A stretch of DNA of 13,917 nt. Origin: Desulfurellales bacterium (GTDB lineage: Bacteria; Campylobacterota_A; Desulfurellia; Desulfurellales; Hippeaceae). The stretch lies in assembly GCA_027064405.1 (NCBI GenBank), contig JAMOPP010000064.1, forward strand, positions 1 through 13,917, read 5' to 3'. The notes under the pieces are model-generated. The model saw only the letters and a list, made by a program, of their open reading frames with translations. It ran no database searches and had not been told where the DNA came from. Positions 8,036-13,917 of the stretch are shown here, one piece after another. The position numbers and the translations under genes are program-made. The number at the start of each line of letters is the position of its first letter. Positions within the stretch are counted from its first letter, which is position 1.

Positions 8036-9715
8036 ATGTTAAGTTATGCATTTGAAGGTTCTACAAAGCGTTATATAGCTAAAACCATAGGTGATATGTT
8101 AAATGATAATGCTGAAAAATATGCTAATAATGATTGTTTAATAAGCGTTCATCAAAATATAAGATTAAATTACAAGCAATTTAATGCTGAAGTTGATAGG
8201 CTTGCAAAGGGTTTGATGGCTTTGGGAATAAAAAAGCAAGATAAGGTTGCTATATGGTCGACCAATAATGCTCAGTGGGTGTTTACTCAGTTTGCTACGG
8301 CTAAAATAGGTGCTGTGCTTGTAACAATTAATCCTGCATACAGAACCAATGAACTTGAATATGCATTAAAGCAGTCTGAAGTTAATACACTTATAATGAT
8401 AGAGCATTTTAAAACTTCTAATTATATAGATATATTCTATGAAGTTGCGCCTTTTGCAAGGGGTACAACCCCGGGGCAGATACATTCCAACAAGCTTCCG
8501 CATTTAAAAAATGTTGTTTGCATAAGCGAAGAGAAGCATACGGGAATGTTTAAATGGCAGGATATCTTAGATATGTCTGATAAGGTTTCCGAGGAAGAAT
8601 TTATTGAAAGACAGAGAAGTTTAAACTTTGATGATGTTGTAAATATACAATACACATCGGGAACTACCGGCTTTCCCAAGGCTGCGGCTTTAACCCATTT
8701 TAATATTTTAAATAATGGATATTTTGTGGGCGAGGCTATGAATTTTACAGATAAAGATAGGCTTTGCATACCTGTTCCCTTCTATCACTGCTTCGGTATG
8801 GTTATGAGCAACTTAGCATGCACATCTCATGGCGCAACTATGATTATACCAAGCGAATATTTTGAGCCGTTATCTGTCCTTACCGTTATAGAGAAAGAGA
8901 AATGTACGGCTGTGCACGGCGTTCCTACAATGTTTATAGCGGAACTGGAACATCCTGAATTTAAGAAATTTGATTTAAGCAGTTTGCGCACGGGCATTAT
9001 GGCTGGATCTCCATGTCCTGTTGAGGTTATGAAAAGGGTAAATAAAGAAATGCATATGAGTGAAGTGGAGATAGCTTACGGTCAAACCGAATCCAGTCCG
9101 GTTATAACGCAGACATCTGTTGACGATACTCTTGAACATAGGACTGAAACTGTGGGTAAAGCCTTGCCCTTTGTAGAGGTAAAAATTGTGAATCCTGAGA
9201 CCGGAGACATTGTACCTGTTGGCGAGCAGGGTGAGTTGTGTGCAAGAGGCTATAACATAATGAAGTATTACTATAACAACGAAGAGGCGACAAAATCTAC
9301 CGTAGATGATTCAAAATGGCTTCATACAGGAGATCTCGCTGTTATGAGCGAAGATGGATATTTTAAAATTACCGGAAGAATTAAGGATATGATTATACGA
9401 GGCGGTCAAAATATATACCCAAGAGAGATAGAAGAGTTTTTGTATACTCATCCTAAGATTTCCGATGTTCAGGTGATTGGAGTTCCGGATAAAAAATATG
9501 GCGAACAAGTTTGTGCCTGGATAAAAATAAAAGACGGAGAGAGTCTCACGGAAGAAGAGGTTAAAGAATATTGTAACGAAAAAATTGCACATTATAAGAT
9601 ACCTAAATATATTAAATTTACAGATTCATTTCCTATGACAATTACAGGTAAAATAAGAAAAGTTGAAATGAGAGAAATATCGACCAAAGAGCTTGGCCTT
9701 GAAGATGTGAAGTAG
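8036..9715 (+). CDS. AMP-forming acyl-CoA synthetase, ACSF2/FadD-like
   Basis: A second ANL-superfamily ligase (559 residues), only distantly similar to its neighbour. Motifs: A3 TSGTTGFPKAA 207-217, PFYHCFG 248-254, A5 YGQTE 348-352, TGD 431-433, A8 GRIKDMIIRGGQNIYPREIE 447-466 and A10 PMTITGKIRKVEMRE 533-547 with the adenylation lysine K539. The GGQNIYPREIEE hinge and the PVPFYHCFGMV segment are typical of the ACSF2/medium-long-chain acyl-CoA synthetase group, so activation of fatty acids for degradation or lipid remodelling is likely. AGGAGAG ends 5 nt before the ATG, and the gap from the upstream ligase is 21 nt, so the pair is an operon. No dehydrogenase, hydratase or thiolase gene is nearby, so the pathway cannot be narrowed from context. 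A strong terminator follows directly. Confidence 0.88.
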   Translation: MLSYAFEGSTKRYIAKTIGDMLNDNAEKYANNDCLISVHQNIRLNYKQFNAEVDRLAKGLMALGIKKQDKVAIWSTNNAQWVFTQFATAKIGAVLVTINPAYRTNELEYALKQSEVNTLIMIEHFKTSNYIDIFYEVAPFARGTTPGQIHSNKLPHLKNVVCISEEKHTGMFKWQDILDMSDKVSEEEFIERQRSLNFDDVVNIQYTSGTTGFPKAAALTHFNILNNGYFVGEAMNFTDKDRLCIPVPFYHCFGMVMSNLACTSHGATMIIPSEYFEPLSVLTVIEKEKCTAVHGVPTMFIAELEHPEFKKFDLSSLRTGIMAGSPCPVEVMKRVNKEMHMSEVEIAYGQTESSPVITQTSVDDTLEHRTETVGKALPFVEVKIVNPETGDIVPVGEQGELCARGYNIMKYYYNNEEATKSTVDDSKWLHTGDLAVMSEDGYFKITGRIKDMIIRGGQNIYPREIEEFLYTHPKISDVQVIGVPDKKYGEQVCAWIKIKDGESLTEEEVKEYCNEKIAHYKIPKYIKFTDSFPMTITGKIRKVEMREISTKELGLEDVK

Positions 9716-9723
9716 ATATTAAA

Positions 9724-9761
9724 GGGCAGGGTAATAAAAATTTACCTTGCCCCTTTTTTTT
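9724..9761 (+). terminator. Intrinsic terminator of the acyl-CoA synthetase operon
   Basis: An 11-bp stem GGGCAGGGTAA (9724-9734) pairs with TTACCTTGCCC (9742-9752) through one G-T wobble across a 7-nt loop, followed one base later by eight Ts (9754-9761). On the opposite strand the stem is followed only by TTTAATA, so it should work mainly rightward. Its T tract touches the stop codon of the convergent thi4 gene. Confidence 0.88.
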
Positions 9762-10551
9762 ATTTTAAATTTTCAATTATTATTGCAGCGGCTTTTTTAC
9801 CCGACTGTAACATTCCTCCAAAAACAGGCCCCATTCTATGCGCTCCACTTACAGCATTTGATGCCATGCCTGCAACTATTAATCCGGGATAAACCTCTTT
9901 TGTATGAGCAACCGTGTCCTGCTCTCCTATCTCCGCCCACATAGGCTTTTCTCCGACAACCCCACCTGTAGGAGATATAAGCTTGACGCCGGCTTTTTTA
10001 GTTAATACTGTTGCTATATTTGCGTCGTGCCCTGTTGCGTCAACAACATATTTACTTGTAACAACAAGAGGATCAACCGGCAGATGCGCCATATTAACCG
10101 TTGTCCATCCTATAACAAGACCATTAACTTTATATTCTCCGTTTATCTTTTTTAAAACCACATCTTCTATCTCTATGGTGTTGAATATTTTTGCTCCTGC
10201 TTTCGTAGCCTTTGAAATTAGAGTTGTAACTGATTCTATAGAATCCGCAGTGTAATAACCATCTGCATATTTTTTGTATGTTATGCCAAATTCCTCGAGC
10301 ACTTCTCTTCCCATTTCCTGAACCACAATTTCGTTGAACAACATAGCTCCGCCCCACATTCCGCCGCCTATCGTGAGTCTTTTGTCAAATAGAGCAACTT
10401 TAACGCCTTTTTTTGCAAGTTCATAAGCGCAAACTATTCCTGCTGGTCCGCCACCGACTATACTTACATCATTCTCAAGATAATCCATAAGTTTGTTCGT
10501 ATAACTTTCCAAGATGGCTTTGGATATGATTTTCTCATCCAATGTATCCAT
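9760..10551 (-). CDS. thi4: Thi4-type thiazole synthase, non-cysteine (sulfide-using class)
   Basis: Thi4 builds the ADP-thiazole precursor of thiamin from NAD, glycine and a sulfur source. The 263-residue cytoplasmic protein has the dinucleotide loop GGGPAG (33-38), the GGGMWGGAM segment (62-70), D160 and H175 with the spacing of the yeast iron ligands D207/H222, and the C-terminal SGAHRMGPVFGGM (235-247). At the position of yeast suicide Cys205 (two residues before D160) it has P158, with H156 two residues earlier. Characterised methanogen enzymes have His there and use free sulfide. It therefore cannot be a cysteine-donating suicide enzyme and is inferred to use sulfide catalytically. GGAGGTG lies 5 nt before the ATG, inside the last glycosyltransferase codons, and that gene's stop abuts this ATG. 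No TPP riboswitch precedes it directly. The family is sure; the sulfur donor is inferred. Confidence 0.92.
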   Translation of the reverse strand: MDTLDEKIISKAILESYTNKLMDYLENDVSIVGGGPAGIVCAYELAKKGVKVALFDKRLTIGGGMWGGAMLFNEIVVQEMGREVLEEFGITYKKYADGYYTADSIESVTTLISKATKAGAKIFNTIEIEDVVLKKINGEYKVNGLVIGWTTVNMAHLPVDPLVVTSKYVVDATGHDANIATVLTKKAGVKLISPTGGVVGEKPMWAEIGEQDTVAHTKEVYPGLIVAGMASNAVSGAHRMGPVFGGMLQSGKKAAAIIIENLK

Positions 10552-12123
10552 TTATACACCTCCAATATTTTTAATTATATAGTATTCTCCTTTAGGAGTA
10601 TCTATGCTGTAATCTGCTTTCTGTTCTACTCTTTTTCTCTTGCTTAAAATGACACCTTCTTTTTTTGTATCTATAGGGTGAATTTGCATATGAAGATTTT
10701 TCTCAACATAAAAAAGCATCCTTAGATTTACAGCGTCTGTCATAACATATTTAGGATTTTCTTTCAATATAAATTCTGCAATCTTATTGCCGAAATGCCT
10801 ATAGTCTGTATAGTAATTGAAAAGATAGTTATAATATATCGATATGTATAGAATCTTTAACATTATTGTAAATGATGTAATTATAAAGAAAAAGGTGATT
10901 GTCTTGCTTTCTATTGTTTTTGATATAAACAGGGTTGCAACTGCAGTTAACGCAACCAATACGCATATTATATAGTCACTTGTTTTTGTAAATTCAAAAT
11001 CGAAGATACCGCCAAAAATAGATATTAAGATAACAGTGCATATTAATACTGTTCCTGTTTTTTTTATATTAATGTTTTCTATTTCCGTATATTCAAGTAT
11101 ATGATAAATAATTCCTATAAAAAAAGCTGCAAACGCAAAAAGAACAAGTGTATATCTAACCCTTCCTCCAGGCAGAAGTGCGTATAATAAAAAATTTGGC
11201 ACGAATGCTACAATTGAAAACATAAAGAGTTCTTTTATCTTGGGATTGTCTTTTATAAGAGAAAGAAATTCATTTTTAAACTCTTTTTTAAAAAATAGGA
11301 GAAATAAAATTGAAAACGGCAAGAAATGATACCAAAATTCTATAGGAAAAAGAATAATATGCTTAAATACCTGAGTAATTTTTTCTATGCTTAAAACCCT
11401 TGAACTTGATTCACTTAAAAGAAATCCTAAAGCATAATTGATACTGTGTATATTGGTGCCTGATGCAAGAAGAATCCATCCTGCAAAAGAGCCTGCTATA
11501 ATAAAAAATCCTAAAACTGTTTCCTTAGATAAAAGATATCCCTTTATATCTTTTTTTAAAATGGCGTATGCTATAAGCGTGAAATAAAAATAATGCAGAG
11601 CCGGGAAGCCCTTTGTTAATAAAGATAGAGCTGTAAAGATAGAGCCGAGCAAAATTCCCTTTTTTTTAAGCCAAAACAGACTTATTATGGATAAAAACAC
11701 AAACAGGCTAAAGAGCATATCCGTTTCAGCCAATATACCGTATGAGAAGTATGTAGAGAATGCCGTTAGAAAACTAAAAGTTGCAAAAATCGAAGCATCT
11801 GTGCCAACTATATTTTTTAATGTAAAGTATATTGTAATACCTATTGCAAGCATTGACAAAATAGATACTAAACGAGCTGAAAATTCATTTGTTCCAAAAA
11901 TTTTAAAAAAAAGAGCAATTATAATATTGTGCAAGGGAGGCTTTTTGAAATACGGTTTTCCAAGTACTGTAGGTTTTATATAGTCGTGGGTATAGTTCAT
12001 CTCAAGTGCAATAATAGCTCTACGCGGTTCTTCATGCTGAAAATACATCCGCCCGAGATGCAAAAAAGCGCCTGTCAAATACAGGAATATAAGAAAGAAA
12101 AGGATTTTTTTGTCGATAAACAT
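10552..12123 (-). CDS. ArnT/PMT-like (GT83-type) membrane glycosyltransferase
   Basis: Polytopic inner-membrane glycosyltransferase of the GT-C fold, expected to move a sugar from a polyprenyl-phosphate donor to an envelope acceptor (lipid A, other glycolipid or protein) on the periplasmic side. The 523 residues hold roughly a dozen hydrophobic segments. After the first one comes an acidic pair E31-E32 in HEEPRRAIIALEM, equivalent to the DE motif of this family, then GKPYFKKPPL (55-64), FGTNEFSARL (76-85) and AETDML (132-137). The soluble C-terminus (about 440-523) is less conserved. The family match is clear; the sugar and acceptor cannot be inferred. No SD-like sequence precedes the ATG, and an in-frame TGA upstream rules out a longer form. 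Inverted repeats surround the start. The next gene, thi4, begins directly after its stop. Confidence 0.82.
   Translation of the reverse strand: MFIDKKILFFLIFLYLTGAFLHLGRMYFQHEEPRRAIIALEMNYTHDYIKPTVLGKPYFKKPPLHNIIIALFFKIFGTNEFSARLVSILSMLAIGITIYFTLKNIVGTDASIFATFSFLTAFSTYFSYGILAETDMLFSLFVFLSIISLFWLKKKGILLGSIFTALSLLTKGFPALHYFYFTLIAYAILKKDIKGYLLSKETVLGFFIIAGSFAGWILLASGTNIHSINYALGFLLSESSSRVLSIEKITQVFKHIILFPIEFWYHFLPFSILFLLFFKKEFKNEFLSLIKDNPKIKELFMFSIVAFVPNFLLYALLPGGRVRYTLVLFAFAAFFIGIIYHILEYTEIENINIKKTGTVLICTVILISIFGGIFDFEFTKTSDYIICVLVALTAVATLFISKTIESKTITFFFIITSFTIMLKILYISIYYNYLFNYYTDYRHFGNKIAEFILKENPKYVMTDAVNLRMLFYVEKNLHMQIHPIDTKKEGVILSKRKRVEQKADYSIDTPKGEYYIIKNIGGV
10557..10563 (-). promoter_or_regulatory. 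thi4 ribosome-binding site inside the upstream gene
   Basis: On the minus strand GGAGGTG lies 5 nt before the thi4 ATG and encodes the final Gly-Gly-Val codons of the glycosyltransferase. Its placement supports this thi4 start and translational coupling. Confidence 0.8.
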
Positions 12124-12158
12124 TTTAATACAAGCGCGCTGTCAAAAATTTTATCGAC
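12112..12158 (-). repeat. Inverted repeat spanning the glycosyltransferase start codon
   Basis: A perfect 9-bp inverted repeat: GTCGATAAA at 12112-12120 and TTTATCGAC at 12150-12158 (+ strand). In the leftward mRNA the upstream arm would pair with codons 2-4 of the glycosyltransferase, closing a loop that contains the AUG. It shares bases with the hairpin at 12132-12167, so only one of the two can form. A regulatory role is inference. Confidence 0.45.
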
Positions 12159-12171
12159 GGCACGCTTTTTT
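12132..12171 (+). terminator. Hairpin with T tract between lptE and the glycosyltransferase
   Basis: AAGCGCGCTGTC (12132-12143) pairs with GACGGCACGCTT (12156-12167) with one mismatch and one wobble, around a 12-nt loop. Reading rightward it runs into six Ts (12166-12171), the layout of an intrinsic terminator, yet both flanking genes are transcribed leftward. Leftward it is followed only by a weak TTGTATT. It may stop antisense transcripts, act as a weak bidirectional terminator after lptE, or control glycosyltransferase expression. Confidence 0.45.
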
Positions 12172-12174
12172 ATT

Positions 12175-12684
12175 TTAAAAATTTACAAACAGTTCATCTT
12201 TGATTTTTACAGACAAATCTTTTAATACATCCTTTGATGTAATATTTCTTGCTATTTCCGTTGCATTGACCTCATTATTTGCATTAAAATCTTTATAGGA
12301 TGTCAGAACTTTGTCTTTTATGATGCTTTTACCGTCTTGCAGTAATGAAACCTTTGCCGTTATTGTGCATCTGTATCTTGAAGCGAAGCCACTGTTTCCG
12401 AAAGACGAAGCCGAGACATCATAGTTTGTAATAGCTACTTTTATTAAGCCTTGAGCCCTGTCTTTATCCACTACGCTGACTCTGGAATCAAGCTGAAGTT
12501 CGTTTATTATGTCGGTTTTTAAATATGTTTGCAGATTTGGCTCTGATGTTAGATTTTTTATATTTTCCACGAAAACCTTATCTATCCCATTAGGAAGAGA
12601 CGAGTATGAGCCCACAAAATTATATCCGCATGAATATAAAAATAAGACGGATAAAACTACAACCAATATTTTCAATTTTTTCAT
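12175..12684 (-). CDS. lptE: LPS-assembly lipoprotein LptE
   Basis: Outer-membrane lipoprotein that plugs the LptD barrel and helps deliver lipopolysaccharide to the cell surface. From the ATG at 12684 the protein has 169 residues, with basic MKKLK, a hydrophobic stretch and lipobox L16-Y-S-C19. Lipidated C19 is followed by the GYNFVGS pattern typical of LptE. The mature part fits the family in length and has the usual opening, SLPNGIDKVFVENIKN. A longer form starting at TTG 12699 would add MWWSN before the signal peptide and is unlikely; the ATG lies one base after the leuS stop, with GGTGG 6 nt upstream. The leuS-lptE order matches the well-known order in Proteobacteria, where holA usually follows; here a glycosyltransferase follows. 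This gene implies an LPS-bearing outer membrane. Confidence 0.87.
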   Translation of the reverse strand: MKKLKILVVVLSVLFLYSCGYNFVGSYSSLPNGIDKVFVENIKNLTSEPNLQTYLKTDIINELQLDSRVSVVDKDRAQGLIKVAITNYDVSASSFGNSGFASRYRCTITAKVSLLQDGKSIIKDKVLTSYKDFNANNEVNATEIARNITSKDVLKDLSVKIKDELFVNF

Positions 12685-12685
12685 A

Positions 12686-13917
12686 TTAGACCACCACAAT
12701 ATTTAAGAGACGATTTTTTACAAATATTACCTTTTTTATACTCTTTTTGTCTGTGTATTTTTTTATTTTTTCTCTCTTTAATGCTTCTTTTAAAACGGTA
12801 TCTTCCTCTGCGTCGGTTTCAATGTTTAACTTGTCTCTTAATTTACCGTTAACGGTTATTGCTATTGTCGATTCCGTTCTATTGAGCGCAGAACTATCAT
12901 ATGTAGGCCAACCTGCATCCTCTATTAATCCACTGTGACCCGTAATCTCCCACAACTCTTGAGTAATGTGAGGCACAAAGGGATTTAGAAGTATGATAAG
13001 CTTTTCTATTCCCAAGTAAAATGCACCTTTCTCCTGCTGATTCTGCGGATTAAAGCTCTTTAAAAAATTTACGAATTCCATACATGACGCAATGGCGGTA
13101 TTGAAATGATAATTATTAATATCTTCACTAACCTTTTTTATAGTATAATTTGTCATATATGAAATTTCTTTAAGTTTGTCATTTTTGTTAGATATTTTAT
13201 CTTGTGATGCAAAATCTTTTGCACTTACGACAACTCTCCATAACCTGTTTAAAAATCTATATGCTCCTTCGATTCCGTCATCAGACCACTCCAAATCTTT
13301 CTCAGGCGGGGCTGCAAAAAGTATAAAAAGTCTTGCTGTATCGGCTCCATAATTACTGACAATGTCATCCGGGTCGACCACATTACCTTTTGATTTACTC
13401 ATTTTTGAACCGTCTTTAATAACCATTCCCTGAGTAAGAAGTCTTTTAAACGGCTCTGTTGAATTTACATACCCTAAATCCCTTAAAACCTTTGTAAAAT
13501 ACCTCGCATACAAAAGGTGCATAACGGCATGCTCTATTCCGCCGACATATTGGTCAACATCCATCCAGTAATCCGTACTTTTTTTATCAAATATATCTTC
13601 TTTATAATTAGGTGAACAGTATCTTAGAAAATACCATGAAGATTCTACAAAGGTGTCAAAGGTATCGGTTTCCCGTTTTGCTTTACCGCCGCATATGGGG
13701 CATATTGTATCTGTAAAACTTGAAACCTTCTTTAAAGGAGAACCCCCTTCGCCTGTCAATTTTACATCTTCAGGGAGTTTTACGGGAAGATTTTCTATCT
13801 TTTCAGGTACTATTCCGCATTTATCACAATAAATAATCGGAATTGGCGCACCCCAATATCTTTGTCTTGAAACATTCCAATCTCTCATCCTATATTGATA
13901 TGTCTCTTTTGCAAGGT
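12686..13917 (-). CDS. leuS: Leucyl-tRNA synthetase, C-terminal half (cut by the window edge)
   Basis: Class I aminoacyl-tRNA synthetase that charges tRNA-Leu. Only the last 410 or so residues are present; the reading frame is open to the right edge, so the HIGH motif and editing domain lie outside. Visible parts: RDWNVSRQRYWGAPIP; a zinc-binding-like segment with CDKC and CPIC; GSPL; WYFLRYCSP; the catalytic loop KMSKS (codons at 13405-13391); ARLFILFAAPPEKDLEWSD; the anticodon-binding helical domain; and the typical C-terminal VIFVKNRLLNIVV. The frame is intact and ends at TAA 12688-12686, one base before the lptE ATG, so the two are probably co-transcribed. An internal Met at 13888 is not the true start: conserved residues ETYQYR continue upstream of it in frame. 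Confidence 0.96.
   Translation of the reverse strand, partial: LAKETYQYRMRDWNVSRQRYWGAPIPIIYCDKCGIVPEKIENLPVKLPEDVKLTGEGGSPLKKVSSFTDTICPICGGKAKRETDTFDTFVESSWYFLRYCSPNYKEDIFDKKSTDYWMDVDQYVGGIEHAVMHLLYARYFTKVLRDLGYVNSTEPFKRLLTQGMVIKDGSKMSKSKGNVVDPDDIVSNYGADTARLFILFAAPPEKDLEWSDDGIEGAYRFLNRLWRVVVSAKDFASQDKISNKNDKLKEISYMTNYTIKKVSEDINNYHFNTAIASCMEFVNFLKSFNPQNQQEKGAFYLGIEKLIILLNPFVPHITQELWEITGHSGLIEDAGWPTYDSSALNRTESTIAITVNGKLRDKLNIETDAEEDTVLKEALKREKIKKYTDKKSIKKVIFVKNRLLNIVVV

Noticed and set aside
8437..8769. Minus-strand ORF of 110 residues inside the second acyl-CoA synthetase
   Set aside because: It is a shadow of a strongly conserved gene, with no ribosome-binding site and no motif.
11687..12225. 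Two overlapping + strand ORFs of 98 residues opposite the glycosyltransferase and lptE
   Set aside because: They lie antisense to well-supported genes, have no SD sequence or recognisable motif, and look like shadows of AT-rich coding sequence.
12685..12699. Longer lptE starting at TTG 12699
   Set aside because: It would put MWWSN in front of a complete lipoprotein signal peptide; the ATG at 12684 has better placement just after the leuS stop.
13888..13890. ATG at 13888 as the leuS start
   Set aside because: Conserved LeuS residues continue in frame to the window edge, so this Met is internal and the gene is simply cut by the window.
1..13917. A hidden defence, mobile or CRISPR system
   Set aside because: All coding space is taken by recognisable housekeeping genes with uniform composition; no direct repeats, transposase, integrase, nuclease-type defence gene or tRNA-linked junction was seen.

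Overview
The window reads as an ordinary housekeeping stretch of a low-GC (about one third GC by eye), Gram-negative bacterium. Evidence for an outer membrane comes from an LptE-type lipoprotein and a second lipoprotein that looks LolB-like. The low GC, a Fe-S type PurF, an archaeal-type Thi4 in place of ThiG, and the leuS-lptE pair together suggest a member of the Deferribacterota (Mucispirillum/Deferribacter-like). This placement is inference and has not been checked by any search.

Positions 1-6110 (+ strand) hold six tightly packed genes: dapB, purF, a DinG-type Fe-S helicase, a LolB-like lipoprotein, a small unknown membrane protein and hemB. Every junction is an overlap or a 1-nt gap (dapB/purF by ATGA, purF/dinG by TAATG, dinG/lipoprotein by 47 nt, membrane protein/hemB by 34 nt). 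They are probably one translationally coupled transcript that mixes lysine/cell-wall, purine, DNA-repair, envelope and haem functions.

Positions 6111-6340 are a 230-nt AT-rich gap with no gene and a plausible sigma70-type promoter. It drives two tandem AMP-forming acyl-CoA synthetases: a medium-chain/MACS-like enzyme (6341-8014) and an ACSF2/FadD-like enzyme (8036-9715). The pair ends at a good intrinsic terminator at 9724-9761.

Positions 9760-13917 (- strand) converge on that terminator and read leuS (C-terminal half, running off the right edge), lptE, an ArnT/PMT-like membrane glycosyltransferase and thi4. The glycosyltransferase stop codon abuts the thi4 start codon, and the thi4 ribosome-binding site lies inside the last glycosyltransferase codons. 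The short lptE-glycosyltransferase gap holds inverted repeats that could form competing structures.

I saw no mobile element, CRISPR array, RNA gene, phage gene or defence system. The most notable points are the Thi4, whose sulfur-donor position is proline instead of the fungal cysteine or methanogen histidine, its coupling to a glycosyltransferase with no TPP riboswitch, and the competing hairpins before that glycosyltransferase. I did not find a convincing new biological system.
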